Below, piece after piece: positions 28,693-38,134 of a DNA stretch of 64,000 nucleotides. Position numbers and translations under genes: made by a program. The DNA is from Sinorhizobium kostiense (GTDB lineage: Bacteria; Pseudomonadota; Alphaproteobacteria; Rhizobiales; Rhizobiaceae): assembly GCF_017874595.1 (NCBI RefSeq), contig NZ_JAGILA010000002.1:1116001-1180000 (forward strand), read 5' to 3'. Position 1 is the first letter of the stretch; each line of letters starts with the position of its first letter. The notes under the pieces were generated by a model. It did not search any database. It had not been told where the DNA came from and saw only the letters and a program-made list of their open reading frames with translations.

Positions 28693-28854
28693 ATGGGCAA
28701 GTCGATCGCGATCTTTTTTGCGTCCGCGGCACTGGTCATCCTGGCTGGCTCGCTCATGGCACCGAGCACGGTCGCCAGCAGCAGCAGGGGCTGCGCACCC
28801 GCCTACGGCGTCGATCCGTGCACGACGGCATCCGTCGGAGTCTTCGGCAAATAG
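28693..28854 (+). CDS. 53-aa predicted secreted small protein
   Basis: The ORF has a hydrophobic N-terminal signal-like segment (MGKSIAIFFASAALVILAGS then LMAPSTVASS) and a short mature part with two cysteines (GCAPAYGVDPC) that could form a disulfide. Processing would be after about residue 28. It is followed by a perfect 14-bp hairpin terminator at 28934. No family is recognised with certainty. The start is the first ATG; a ribosome binding site is weak. It is upstream of and convergent with uppP. Confidence 0.6.
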   Translation: MGKSIAIFFASAALVILAGSLMAPSTVASSSRGCAPAYGVDPCTTASVGVFGK

Positions 28855-28933
28855 GCCGGCATCGCCTCCTTCGCTCATGAGGCGGCGGGAGCGGTAACGC
28901 GCAGAGATTTCAGTTTATTGGCGGGGGCCAGGG

Positions 28934-28969
28934 GCCGCATGCGTTTCGCAAGAAACGCATGCGGCTTTA
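28934..28969 (+). terminator. Hairpin terminator between small protein gene and uppP
   Basis: GCCGCATGCGTTTC and GAAACGCATGCGGC form a perfect 14-bp stem closed by a GCAA (GNRA) tetraloop, followed by TTTAT. It lies 80 bp after the 53-aa ORF and 65 bp after the end of the convergent uppP gene, so it may serve both. Confidence 0.75.
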
Positions 28970-29028
28970 TGCTTTCGTGTCCGGACTTCCATATCTCGGC
29001 CCTCGTCCGGCCTGCCCGCCGGAAGGCC

Positions 29029-29835
29029 CTATCCGACCAGCCACAGGCCGATCAGCCCGGCGATGCCGACGAGGATGCGCCAAATGGCGAAGGGCGTGAA
29101 TCCGCGGTGCGAAACGAAATCGAGCAGCGAGCGCACGACGAAGATCCCGGCGACGAAAGCGGCGACGAAGCCGACGGCGATCAGGCCGATATCGTCGAAG
29201 GAGAGCGCATCGCGGTTCTTGTAGAGATCGATGGTGAAGGCGCCGACCATGGTCGGCATGGCAAGGAAGAAGGAGAATTCGGCCGCCGAGCGCTTGTCCG
29301 TTCCCATGAGCAGGGCCCCGGCGATCGTCGCTCCGGAACGCGAAGTGCCCGGGACCATCGCCAGGCACTGGAAAAGGCCGATTTTCAGCGCCAGCGACGG
29401 TGGATACTGGAAGACGTCGGTATATCGCGGCCTCAAGGGCAGCCGGTCGATGACAAAGAGGACGAGGCCGCCGACGATCAGCACCACGCAGATCAGCATC
29501 GGCGTCTCGAACAGCACCGACTTGATGAAGCCATGCGCAGCCGCACCGATGAGGGCCGCCGGCAGAAAGGCGACGAGAACGGAGAAGACGAAACGGCGCG
29601 CGGCCAGACTCGTAGGCAAGGCGAAGGCGATCGACAGAAGTTTCTGGAAATAGACGAGCAGGATCGCGAGGATTGCACCGAGCTGGATAAGAACAGCGAA
29701 GGTATTCCCAGGGGATTTGAAGCCGAGGAAATGCCCGGCAAGGAGAACATGCGCGGTCGAAGAGACGGGAATGAACTCGGTGAGCCCTTCGATGAGCCCG
29801 AGAACGAGCGCGCTGATGATCGATTGATCCGCCAT
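29029..29835 (-). CDS. uppP: Undecaprenyl-diphosphate phosphatase
   Basis: This 268-aa inner-membrane enzyme (BacA/UppP family) recycles the lipid carrier of peptidoglycan and polysaccharide synthesis by removing a phosphate from undecaprenyl diphosphate. Both signature motifs are present: [14 protein letters not shown] near residue 16 and [17 protein letters not shown] near residue 162. About eight hydrophobic segments. This is not the BacA of bacteroid development, which is a different protein. Confidence 0.96.
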   Translation of the reverse strand: MADQSIISALVLGLIEGLTEFIPVSSTAHVLLAGHFLGFKSPGNTFAVLIQLGAILAILLVYFQKLLSIAFALPTSLAARRFVFSVLVAFLPAALIGAAAHGFIKSVLFETPMLICVVLIVGGLVLFVIDRLPLRPRYTDVFQYPPSLALKIGLFQCLAMVPGTSRSGATIAGALLMGTDKRSAAEFSFFLAMPTMVGAFTIDLYKNRDALSFDDIGLIAVGFVAAFVAGIFVVRSLLDFVSHRGFTPFAIWRILVGIAGLIGLWLVG

Positions 29836-30000
29836 ATATAAGAATTTCCTGATATAGTGTGCTCTGGAAAGAGAATAGCGATTCTCTTGTGTTTGCCACC
29901 TGAACTACCTATAGCTCGTTACAACGAGCCGTGGCCAGATGCATATGCCGCGATGCTGACATTCCCAAGACAGCTCACCCAAAACAGCTCAAAAACATCG

Positions 30001-30693
30001 ATGCCGACACTTTATCATCACCCCATGTCTTCCAGCTCGCGGTTCGTACGCCTTATTCTCTCCGAATATGGCTATCAGACGGAACTCTGCGAAGAGCAGC
30101 CCTGGGAGAACCGGCGGGACTTCCTGGCGCTGAACCCCGCCGGCACCCTGCCGGTCTATGTCGACGACAGCATGCGCGCGCTTTGTGGCGCGACGATCAT
30201 CTCGGAATATCTGGACGAGACCAGCGGCATCATGAAGCGCGACCGCCGACTGCTGGCGGAAGATCCGTTCCAGCGGGCCGAGATTCGCCGGCTCACCGAA
30301 TGGTTCATGGAGAAGATGGAAGCCGACGTGACCCGCCCGCTGGTGCGCGAGCGCATCTTCAAGCTGCAGATGACCCCGGACCAGGGCGGCGGCGCACCAG
30401 ATTCGAAAATTCTCAGGACTTCGCGCAACAACATCCGCCAGCACATGAAATATCTCTCCTGGCTTGCCGGATCCCGTCCCTGGCTTGCCGGCGACCGCAT
30501 CTCCTATGCCGATCTTGCGGCGGCCGCGGCGATTTCGGTGCTCGACTATCTCGGCGAAATAGAATGGTCCGAATCGCCGGCCGCCAAGGAATGGTATCAG
30601 CGGCTGAAGTCGCGCCCCTCGTTCCGCCCTCTGCTTGCCGAGCGGGTGCGCGGCATCACCCCCGTCTCCCATTATGCGGACCTCGACTTTTAA
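30001..30693 (+). CDS. Glutathione S-transferase family protein
   Basis: This 230-aa protein has a thioredoxin-fold N-terminal domain ([40 protein letters not shown]) and an all-helical C-terminal domain. The likely active-site residue is a serine in MSSSSRF. The frame is open to 29857 but the N-terminus at 30001 is canonical; the ribosome binding site is weak. It is followed after 10 bp by queG and then an SDR gene, a common rhizobial trio. Confidence 0.9.
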   Translation: MPTLYHHPMSSSSRFVRLILSEYGYQTELCEEQPWENRRDFLALNPAGTLPVYVDDSMRALCGATIISEYLDETSGIMKRDRRLLAEDPFQRAEIRRLTEWFMEKMEADVTRPLVRERIFKLQMTPDQGGGAPDSKILRTSRNNIRQHMKYLSWLAGSRPWLAGDRISYADLAAAAAISVLDYLGEIEWSESPAAKEWYQRLKSRPSFRPLLAERVRGITPVSHYADLDF

Positions 30694-30703
30694 GGACATG
30701 AAC

Positions 30704-31867
30704 ATGCCTGGGAACGCTGCAAAGGCGGAGAACCAGGACAGGAAACGACGGACGCTCACCGCCTTCCTGAAGGAGGAAGCCGCGGCCAAAGGCTTCGATC
30801 TCTGTCGCATCACCCGTCCGGATGCGATACCGCACGCGCCCGCGCGCCTGAACGCCTTCCTCTCCGCAGGCTGCCACGGCACAATGGACTGGCTTGCCGA
30901 AACGGCAGAGCGGCGCTCCGATCCGCGCGTCCTCTGGGGAGAGGTCCGGTCGATCGCCCTGTTCGCCATGAATTACGGCCCGGACGAGGATCCGCGCGAT
31001 ATTCTCGGCAAGCGCAACCGAGGCGCCATCTCGGTCTATGCCCAGAACCGCGATTATCACGACGTCGTCAAGGGGCGACTGAAGGAGATCGCGACACGCT
31101 TTGCCGCCCGCGCCGGCGGGGACGTCAAGGTTTTCGTGGACACCGCGCCGGTGATGGAGAAGCCGCTTGCGGAAAAGGCCGGCCTCGGATGGCAGGGCAA
31201 GCACACCAATCTCGTCAGCCGAGAGTTCGGATCCTGGCTCTTCCTCGGCAGTTTGTTCACAACCGCCGATCTCGATTTCGATGCACCCGAAGACGACCAT
31301 TGCGGCTCTTGCCGGGCCTGCCTCGACGCCTGCCCGACCGGCGCGTTCCCCGCGCCCTACCAGATCGATGCGCGACGCTGCATTTCCTATTTGACGATCG
31401 AACACAAGGGGCGGATTCAGCCGGAGCTGCGGCCGCTGATCGGCAACCGCATCTATGGCTGCGATGATTGCCTCTCCGCCTGTCCGTGGAACAAGTTCGC
31501 CCGCTCTGCGTCGGAGATGAAACTCAAGGCCCGCGAGGATCTCAAGGAACCGGAACTTGCCTTCCTGCTGACACTCGACGATGCCGCCTTCCGCAGCTTC
31601 TTTTCCGGCTCGCCGGTGAAGCGCATCGGCCGTGACCGCTTCATCAGAAATGTCTTGATCGCCGCCGGCAACTCCGGCGAAGAAGGCCTGATCGCCGCTT
31701 GCAAGGCATTGGCGAGAGATACTTCGGCGACCGTCAGGGGAATGGCCGTCTGGGCGCTTTCGCGACTGGTCGGACCCGAGGAACTCGCCGCCTTCGCCGG
31801 CGAATGCGAGCCGGAGACGGATGAAGAGGTTGTTCTGGAATGGGAAATGGCGGGAGTGAGTCGATGA
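30704..31867 (+). CDS. queG: Epoxyqueuosine reductase QueG
   Basis: This 387-aa cobalamin- and iron-sulfur-dependent enzyme reduces epoxyqueuosine to queuosine in tRNA. Two 4Fe-4S motifs are clear: [16 protein letters not shown] and [14 protein letters not shown]. The N-terminal domain has the cobalamin-binding [20 protein letters not shown] segment and the C-terminus has a HEAT-like repeat. The start at 30704 has AAGGA seven bases upstream; the ATG at 30698 is too close. Its stop overlaps the next start (ATGA). Confidence 0.96.
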   Translation: MPGNAAKAENQDRKRRTLTAFLKEEAAAKGFDLCRITRPDAIPHAPARLNAFLSAGCHGTMDWLAETAERRSDPRVLWGEVRSIALFAMNYGPDEDPRDILGKRNRGAISVYAQNRDYHDVVKGRLKEIATRFAARAGGDVKVFVDTAPVMEKPLAEKAGLGWQGKHTNLVSREFGSWLFLGSLFTTADLDFDAPEDDHCGSCRACLDACPTGAFPAPYQIDARRCISYLTIEHKGRIQPELRPLIGNRIYGCDDCLSACPWNKFARSASEMKLKAREDLKEPELAFLLTLDDAAFRSFFSGSPVKRIGRDRFIRNVLIAAGNSGEEGLIAACKALARDTSATVRGMAVWALSRLVGPEELAAFAGECEPETDEEVVLEWEMAGVSR

Positions 31868-32736
31868 ATGTCCTGGTCCTTGGCGCCGGTTATTCCGGTA
31901 CGGCAATCGCGAAGGCGCTGGCGCCCTCCGCACAGTCGGTCACCGGCACGACACGCTCGCCGGAAAGACTGGCGGCCCTCTCGGCCGCGGGCATCACTCC
32001 GATTCTGTTCGACGGAAACGCAATTTCGGCCGAACTTGCCGAAGCGATGCAGAAGACGACGCATCTCATCCAGTCGATCGCCCCTGGCCAGGAAGGCGAT
32101 CCGATGTTCCGTGCCAACCGGCCGCCGCTCGACGCGTTGCTGCCGAAGCTGCACTGGGTTGGCTATCTCTCCACCGTCGGCGTCTATGGCGACCATGGCG
32201 GCGCCTGGGTCGCGGAGGATGCGCCGATCAGGCCCGTCTCGCAGCGCTCGAAGGAGCGCGTCGAAGCGGAAACTGCATGGCTGGACTTTGGTGCCCGGCA
32301 AGGCATTCCCGTCGCCGTGCTGAGACTCGCTGGCATTTACGGGCCGGGCCGCAACGCCTTCCGCAACCTCGCCGCGGGAACGGCGCATCGCATCATCAAG
32401 CCGGACCAGGTCTTCAACCGCATCCGCGTCGAAGACATCGGCGCCGCGACGGCTTTTCTTGCCGCGCGAGGCTTCAGCGGCATCTACAATATCACCGACG
32501 ACGAACCGGCGCCGCCGCAGGATGTGGTTGCGGAGGCCGCCCGGCTGATGGGTGTGGAGCCGCCGCAGGAAGTCCCATTCGAAACGGCCGAGCTTTCCCC
32601 GATGGCCCGGTCCTTCTATGGCGAAAACAAACGCGTTTCGAACGCCCGGCTGCGAGAGGCGGGCTTCGAACTTGCCTTCCCCAACTATCGCGCATCGCTT
32701 GCACAGCTGTGGGCTTCCGGCACTTGGCCCGGCTAG
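31864..32736 (+). CDS. SDR-type NAD(P)-binding protein (YeeZ-like)
   Basis: This 290-aa protein starts [20 protein letters not shown], with a dinucleotide-binding motif, then [18 protein letters not shown] and [18 protein letters not shown]. It resembles the YeeZ/Ycf39-like atypical SDRs found after queG in rhizobia. Substrate unknown. Its ATG overlaps the queG TGA. Confidence 0.87.
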   Translation: MNVLVLGAGYSGTAIAKALAPSAQSVTGTTRSPERLAALSAAGITPILFDGNAISAELAEAMQKTTHLIQSIAPGQEGDPMFRANRPPLDALLPKLHWVGYLSTVGVYGDHGGAWVAEDAPIRPVSQRSKERVEAETAWLDFGARQGIPVAVLRLAGIYGPGRNAFRNLAAGTAHRIIKPDQVFNRIRVEDIGAATAFLAARGFSGIYNITDDEPAPPQDVVAEAARLMGVEPPQEVPFETAELSPMARSFYGENKRVSNARLREAGFELAFPNYRASLAQLWASGTWPG

Positions 32737-33200
32737 TCAATATGCTTAGACACACACTGCAGCAGTATAACCTTCCATAGCAGTGGTGCCGCGTCAGATC
32801 ATTCGAAAGTATTGGCTTCCGCAGCTTATGCTTGACTGCCGTAAGCTGTCCATTTTTTGCCTATACTTCGCCACCATCCACAACCATCGCGATAGTTTGC
32901 GAAACACAACCTTCATGGACCGCAGAATCTCATAGCGATCGAAAATTTAAATTGCCTCTCTTCATGAAGAGGGCAGCTGGCTCTCAGCGAAGGCGGCTGG
33001 AAACGTTTAGCCCTTGATTCTAAAGAAGTTCCTCGAATGATTTAAATTATTTCAAGCAATCGTTAGTTTTAGATTTTCGCAAATCTGCAATAGATCCTAA
33101 TCGGAAGTTAACGGTTGAAGCACTTTTTTGCCATTTTTTGCCCCGATTAGCACGACCTGTAAGGGAACAATTCCAACATTCAATCCGAGGGGGACGTCGC
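32737..33200. other. AT-rich 464-bp intergenic region
   Basis: No convincing ORF is found. The base composition is visibly richer in A/T than the surroundings. There are a palindrome CTCTTCATGAAGAG near 32962, runs such as TTTAAATTATTTCAAG near 33040, and a 12-base direct repeat CCATTTTTTGCC at about 32850 and 33130. It presumably holds the promoter of the RlpA-like gene and possibly a small RNA; nothing firmer can be said. Confidence 0.5.
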
Positions 33201-33575
33201 TTGAAGCCAGCGAAGATGAAGGCTGCGGCCGCTGCAGCGTTATTCACCGTCGGGATAGCATTGGTCTCGGCATCCGATACTCAGGCGGCAGCAGCCAGAT
33301 GCGGCGGCGCCTCCTGGTATGCCCTCACCTCGAAAACGGCCTCCGGCGAAAGGATGAACGCCTCGCGCCTGACCGCCGCGCATCGCAGCCTGAAATTCGG
33401 CACCAAGGTTCAGGTCACCAACAAGCGCAATGGCAAGTCGGTCGTCGTCAGGATCAATGATCGCGGACCCTTCATTCGCGGCCGCGTGCTCGATCTTTCC
33501 AAGGCCGCGGCGTCGCAGATCGGCATGGTCCGTTCCGGCACCGCCAGCGTCTGTTATCAGGTCATCAACTCCTGA
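33201..33575 (+). CDS. RlpA-like septal ring lytic transglycosylase domain protein
   Basis: This protein of about 124 aa has a signal-like N-terminus ([20 protein letters not shown]) and a double-psi beta-barrel domain: [34 protein letters not shown] and [20 protein letters not shown]. Such proteins are periplasmic and cleave or bind naked glycan strands. No SPOR domain and no lipobox are seen, unlike full-length RlpA. The TTG at 33201 is chosen as start because GAGGGGG lies about seven bases upstream; ATG 33216 is the alternative. Confidence 0.85.
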   Translation: MKPAKMKAAAAAALFTVGIALVSASDTQAAAARCGGASWYALTSKTASGERMNASRLTAAHRSLKFGTKVQVTNKRNGKSVVVRINDRGPFIRGRVLDLSKAAASQIGMVRSGTASVCYQVINS

Positions 33576-33662
33576 CCGGTGCGCGGCAGCCATATTCTAC
33601 CGCTGCCGTCTTGCTCTTCGATGCCTTCGCCGCTACCACGGCGAAAAAGGAGTTGATCGAAG

Positions 33663-34952
33663 ATGCGATTGGGCGGCCGGCTCTCGGGAGCCATTGACGT
33701 TCTTGACGACATAGAGAGGCGCAAGCGCCCCGTCGCCGACGCACTCAAAGACTGGGGCCTCTCCCATCGCTTCGCCGGCTCCGGCGACCGCGCCGCTATC
33801 GGCAACATCGTCTATGACGCGCTGCGGATGAAACTCTCCCATGCCTATCTGATGGACAGCGACAGCGCCGTCGCGCTTGCTCACGCGGTGATGTACCGGC
33901 AGTGGGGCTTTAGCCCGGAAGGCCTTGCGGCCGAACTTGCCGACGACAAGTTCGCCCCGGAGACGCCGTCGTCGAAGATGGTGAAAGCCTTCAGCGAGCG
34001 CCGGATCGAAAACGCGCCGCTCAACGTGCAGGGCGATATTCCCGAGTGGACCCAACCGTCGTTCGAAGAGAATTTCTCCGACGCTTGGCTCGAAGAGGCC
34101 CAGGCGCTCGCAGGCCGTCCGACCCTCGACCTGCGCGTCAACACGCTGAAGGCGACCCGCGCGAAAGTGTTGAAGGCGTTGGAACGCAGCGGCGCCGAAC
34201 CGGCGGCGATCGCCCGCCAGGGCATCCGCATCCCTGCCGGCGAGGGCGCTTCGCGCCTGCCTAACGTAACCGCCGAGGTTTCCTTCCAGAAAGGCTGGTT
34301 CGAGGTCCAGGACGAAGGCTCGCAGATCGTCGCCGACCTCGTTTTTCCGCAGGAGGGCGAGCAGGTGCTCGACTATTGCGCCGGCGGCGGCGGCAAGACG
34401 CTCGCCATGTCGGCCGCAATGAACAACAAGGGCCAGGTCCATGCGTATGATACCGACCGCAAGCGGCTGGCGCCGATCATTGAACGGCTGAAACGTGCGG
34501 GCACCCGCAATGTGCAGGTGCATGAAGCTGCCGACTCGCTTGCACCGCTTTCATCACGCTGCGACCGCGTGCTCGTCGATGCTCCCTGCACCGGCACCGG
34601 AACCTGGCGCCGCCGGCCGGACACGAAGTGGCGGCTGACGCAGAAGAATCTCGAGGAGAGGCTCGCACAGCAGGAAGAGGCACTTGCCAGCGCCGCGCAG
34701 TTCGTCCGTCCCGGGGGACACCTGATCTATGTAACCTGTTCGGTTCTGCCGGAGGAAAACGAAGCACAGGTCTACGGCTTCTGCGAGGACAACCCTGAAT
34801 TCGAGATCCTGTCGGCCGCCGATACTTGGGCTGCACTATTCGGTACCGGCAAGCCGCAACCCTGGTCCGCCGACATGAAGACGGTGACGCTGACGCCGGC
34901 CTCGACCGGGACCGACGGCTTCTTCTTCTGCGTGATGGGGCGGAAGGGCTGA
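33663..34952 (+). CDS. RsmB-family 16S rRNA cytosine-C5 methyltransferase
   Basis: This 429-aa SAM-dependent enzyme has the SAM site VLDYCAGGGGKTLAMSA, the catalytic VLVDAPCTGTGTWRRRPD (motif IV cysteine) and LIYVTCSVLPEENEAQV (motif VI cysteine). Several RsmB/RsmF paralogues exist in rhizobia, so the exact target cytosine is uncertain. AAGGAG lies about ten bases upstream of the ATG. Monocistronic; a RIME-like fragment follows. Confidence 0.92.
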   Translation: MRLGGRLSGAIDVLDDIERRKRPVADALKDWGLSHRFAGSGDRAAIGNIVYDALRMKLSHAYLMDSDSAVALAHAVMYRQWGFSPEGLAAELADDKFAPETPSSKMVKAFSERRIENAPLNVQGDIPEWTQPSFEENFSDAWLEEAQALAGRPTLDLRVNTLKATRAKVLKALERSGAEPAAIARQGIRIPAGEGASRLPNVTAEVSFQKGWFEVQDEGSQIVADLVFPQEGEQVLDYCAGGGGKTLAMSAAMNNKGQVHAYDTDRKRLAPIIERLKRAGTRNVQVHEAADSLAPLSSRCDRVLVDAPCTGTGTWRRRPDTKWRLTQKNLEERLAQQEEALASAAQFVRPGGHLIYVTCSVLPEENEAQVYGFCEDNPEFEILSAADTWAALFGTGKPQPWSADMKTVTLTPASTGTDGFFFCVMGRKG

Positions 34953-35004
34953 TCGCGCTCCTATCGCATCTCTTCTTTAATGCACCTCCATTTGCGGACG
35001 AGGA

Positions 35005-35060
35005 CTGCAATTCAAAGTGCTAAAGCGACGTTCGCGCGTCTGACGAGACGCGGCGCTGTC
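35005..35060. repeat. Partial RIME-like palindrome after rsmB-like gene
   Basis: TGCAATTCAAAGTGCTAAAGCGACG then CGCGTCTGACGAGACG and CGGCGCTGTC is the second palindrome of the RIME-like unit, about as complete as the copy at 1882-1940. It lies about 50 bp after the rsmB-like gene and about 150 bp before the imelysin gene. The rest of this 256-bp gap should contain the promoter of the imelysin operon. Confidence 0.7.
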
Positions 35061-35208
35061 GGGTCGCGAGCTCCAGCGACCACCAGTCAAAGTCGAAAAT
35101 AGATAGACTTCTAAACTATACACTTTGACACAAGTTTGCTTTTGGTCCATGACAGCCGAGCTTTACCGGGCGTGCACGGCCGCCTTGAGACAAGCGAAGG
35201 AGAGGGTC

Positions 35209-36489
35209 ATGACCAAGAAATTCATCCGCACCGCCGCGTTGGCGCTCCTGGCGGCCACGTCCGCGCTGGCCCTGCAGCCGGTCAAGGCCGCGACCGACGC
35301 CGCTGCGGTCGTCAAGCATTATGCCGCCATTGCACATGCCAAATACGAGGACGCGCTGACGACGGCCGAGGCACTCGACAAGGCCGTCGACGCGCTGATC
35401 GCAAATCCGAGCGAGGAGACGCTGAAGGCCGCGCGCGAGGCCTGGCTGAAGGCGCGCAATCCCTATCAGGAGACGGAAGTCTATCGTTTCGGCAACGCGA
35501 TCGTCGACGAGTGGGAAGGCAAGGTCAATGCGTGGCCGCTCGACGAGGGCCTGATCGACTATGTCGACGCGAGCTACGGCACCGAGAGCGACGAGAACGC
35601 GCTCTTCGTCTCGAACGTGATCGCCAACAAGACGATCAAGATCGACGGCAAGGACGTCGATGCGGCCAACATCACGCCGGAACTCCTGTCCGAGACGCTG
35701 CAGGAGGCCGGCGGTATCGAAGCAAATGTCGCGACCGGCTATCATGCCATCGAATTCCTGCTCTGGGGACAGGACCTGAACGGCACCGGTCCCGGCGCCG
35801 GCAACAGGGCCCCTACCGACTTCGACACCCAGGCATGCACGAATGGCAATTGCGACCGCCGCGCCGCCTATCTGAAGGCAGCCACGAGCCTGCTCGTCTC
35901 CGACCTCAAGGACATGGTCGCCAACTGGGCGCCGGAGGGCGACGCCACCAAGGCGGTCGAAGCCGACCCGAAGGCGGGGCTTGCCGCAATCCTCACCGGC
36001 ATGGGCTCGCTCTCCTATGGGGAACTCGCCGGCGAACGCATGAAGCTCGGCCTGCTGCTGCACGATCCGGAAGAGGAGCACGATTGCTTTTCCGACAACA
36101 CCCACAACTCGCATCTGCATGACGCGATCGGCATCCAGTCGGCCTATACCGGTGAATACACCCGGATCGACGGCACGAGGCTGGCCGGGCCGGCCCTCTC
36201 CGAACTGGTCGCCGCCCAGGATGCCGCGCTCGACAAGGAGATGAAGGGCAAGCTCGCTGCCACGGTCGAGAAGATGCAGGCGATGGCGAAACGTGCCGAG
36301 ACGGTCGAGGCCTATGACCAGATGATCGGCGAAGGTAATGCGGAGGGCAATGCCACCGTGCAGGCGGCCATCGACGGGCTGATCGCCCAGGCCAAGACGG
36401 TCGAGCGCGTGATTGCCGCGCTCGATCTCGGCCAGATCGAGCTTGAAGGTTCCGACAGTCTGGATAATCCTAACGCGGTCTTCCAATAA
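35209..36489 (+). CDS. Imelysin-family periplasmic protein
   Basis: This 426-aa protein has a signal peptide (MTKKFIRTAALALLAATSAL then ALQPVKAA) and the imelysin (peptidase M75) signature GYHAIEFLLWGQDLNGTGPG, with GxHxxE residues. Imelysins are iron-regulated periplasmic or outer-surface proteins; no peptidase activity is established for most, and a metal-binding role in iron uptake is favoured. AAGGAG precedes the ATG at six bases. It heads a run with a di-haem oxidoreductase and a second imelysin; a single TTCTAAAC Irr-like half-site at 35111 is too weak to assign control. Confidence 0.9.
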   Translation: MTKKFIRTAALALLAATSALALQPVKAATDAAAVVKHYAAIAHAKYEDALTTAEALDKAVDALIANPSEETLKAAREAWLKARNPYQETEVYRFGNAIVDEWEGKVNAWPLDEGLIDYVDASYGTESDENALFVSNVIANKTIKIDGKDVDAANITPELLSETLQEAGGIEANVATGYHAIEFLLWGQDLNGTGPGAGNRAPTDFDTQACTNGNCDRRAAYLKAATSLLVSDLKDMVANWAPEGDATKAVEADPKAGLAAILTGMGSLSYGELAGERMKLGLLLHDPEEEHDCFSDNTHNSHLHDAIGIQSAYTGEYTRIDGTRLAGPALSELVAAQDAALDKEMKGKLAATVEKMQAMAKRAETVEAYDQMIGEGNAEGNATVQAAIDGLIAQAKTVERVIAALDLGQIELEGSDSLDNPNAVFQ

Positions 36490-36535
36490 TCGAAAAGGCG
36501 GGCCGTTTCCGGCAGGTGGCGGCCCGGCCTGTCCA

Positions 36536-38134
36536 ATGAATGTCCTGACGATCCGCTTTCACGCGCTTCCCATCGCGCTCCTCGCCGCAGCGGCAGCGGC
36601 GACGCCCGGTGGTGTCCGGGCGGAACCCCATCGGGTCGTGGCGACGAAAGCCGACACCCCCCTCTGCCCTGCCCAAGCCAGAGGGGGATGTCGTCCGCAA
36701 CGCGACGATCTGTCCGAGCATGAGCTCGAGCGCGTGCTCGAGGTGACGCGGCCGACGACGGACTTCTCGAAAGCCGAGCAGTTCGAGGCGATGTCCGGGG
36801 GCGCGACGACGACGATCGCTCCGTTAGACGAGAAGGTATTCTCGCAATTCTCAGCGAACCTTCCATTCGAGGCCGAGGAGAATTTCAAGCTCGGCAAGGC
36901 ACTGTTCGAGAAGCTCTGGGTCTCCTCCCCCTCCTCTACGCAAGCCTCCGATGGGCTCGGGCCGCTCTACAACGCTCGCGCCTGCGAGAGCTGCCACCCG
37001 CGCGACGGCCGCGGCCGTCCGCCCGAAGCCGCAGCGGATGCGACGTCGATGTTCTATCGACTTGCCCGTCCGGCGAGGGATGAGGCTGAGCGGCAGATGA
37101 TCACGGCTCACAGGGTCACCAATTTTCCTGATCCGGTCTACGGTGCCCAATTGCAGGACAGTGCGGTACCTGGGCTAGCCGCCGAGGGCCGCATCACCAT
37201 CACCTATACGGAAAAGCCGGTGACGCTTGCCGGCGGCGAGACGGTGTCGCTTCGCAAACCACACTATGCGGTCGCCGATCTCGGCTATGGTGCAATGGAC
37301 GCGGCGACGACATTGTCGCCACGGGTCGCACCACCGGTGATCGGACTCGGCCTGATCGAGGCGATCCATGAGGCCGATATTCTGGCCAGCGCCGATCCGG
37401 AAGACATGGACGGCGACGGTGTCAGCGGCAGGGCGGCGCTCGTGCGTGACCGGCAGTCCGGCGCCACGATGCTGGGCCGCTTCGGCTGGAAAGCACAGAA
37501 CCCGACCATTCGCCAGCAGACCGCCGACGCCTTTGCCACCGACATGGGCCTGTCCACGCCCGATGTCGACCGCAATCATGGGGATTGCACCGCGGCGCAG
37601 ACCGCCTGTCTCGAACTCCCAACCGGCGCGCAGGCGCGGCTCGGGGCCGTCGAGGCTCCCGATCCCGTGCTCGGGCTCGTCACCTTCTATTCCTCCAATC
37701 TCGCCGTGCCCGCCCGCCGCGAGGCGAGCTTTGCCGAGACCTTGAAGGGCAAGCGGCTATTCTACGAGGCGGGGTGCCCGGCCTGTCACACACCGAAATT
37801 CGTGACCCGGCGCGACGCTCCACATAAGGAGGTGGCTTTCCAGTTGATCTGGCCCTACTCCGATTTCCTGCTGCACGACATGGGCGAGGGCCTCGCCGAC
37901 GGCCAGGAAGTCGGTCTCGCCAGCGGACGCGAATGGCGCACCCCGCCGCTCTGGGGAATCGGCCTGACGAGGACCGTCAGCGGCCACACATTCCTGCTTC
38001 ACGACGGGCGTGCGCGCAATTTCACAGAGGCCATCCTCTGGCATGGCGGCGAAGCGGAAAAGGCGCGAAAGGCCTTCGCCGCCATGGCGAAGGATGACCG
38101 CAAAGCCCTCTTGACCTTTCTGGAGTCGCTCTGA
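36536..38134 (+). CDS. Di-haem oxidoreductase family protein (DUF1111, thiol oxidoreductase-like)
   Basis: This 532-aa protein has a signal peptide (MNVLTIRFHALPIALLAAAA) and two haem c sites, ACESCHPRDG near residue 155 and CPACHTPK near 420, plus a MauG-like region. It is a periplasmic c-type cytochrome linked by gene order to imelysins and so probably to iron handling. Residues about 41-51 (KADTPLCPAQARGG region) are encoded by a REP-like palindrome (36658-36687), an in-frame insertion in the variable N-terminus. Its TGA overlaps the start of the next gene (TGATG). Confidence 0.88.
   Translation: MNVLTIRFHALPIALLAAAAAATPGGVRAEPHRVVATKADTPLCPAQARGGCRPQRDDLSEHELERVLEVTRPTTDFSKAEQFEAMSGGATTTIAPLDEKVFSQFSANLPFEAEENFKLGKALFEKLWVSSPSSTQASDGLGPLYNARACESCHPRDGRGRPPEAAADATSMFYRLARPARDEAERQMITAHRVTNFPDPVYGAQLQDSAVPGLAAEGRITITYTEKPVTLAGGETVSLRKPHYAVADLGYGAMDAATTLSPRVAPPVIGLGLIEAIHEADILASADPEDMDGDGVSGRAALVRDRQSGATMLGRFGWKAQNPTIRQQTADAFATDMGLSTPDVDRNHGDCTAAQTACLELPTGAQARLGAVEAPDPVLGLVTFYSSNLAVPARREASFAETLKGKRLFYEAGCPACHTPKFVTRRDAPHKEVAFQLIWPYSDFLLHDMGEGLADGQEVGLASGREWRTPPLWGIGLTRTVSGHTFLLHDGRARNFTEAILWHGGEAEKARKAFAAMAKDDRKALLTFLESL
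36658..36687. repeat. REP-like palindrome inside the di-haem oxidoreductase gene
   Basis: CCCCCTCTG (36658-36666) and CAGAGGGGG (36679-36687) pair perfectly around CCCTGCCCAAGC. The same kind of GC-rich palindrome is normally intergenic here. It is translated in frame between the signal peptide and the first conserved region. Confidence 0.65.

Noticed and set aside
29029..29835. Symbiotic BacA peptide transporter
   Set aside because: The protein has UppP motifs ([21 protein letters not shown]); the shared old name bacA refers to a different family from the bacteroid-development protein.
35098..35125. Irr (ICE-type) box upstream of the imelysin operon
   Set aside because: One half-site TTCTAAAC fits, but the other arm matches the consensus at only two to four of seven positions, so no site is claimed.
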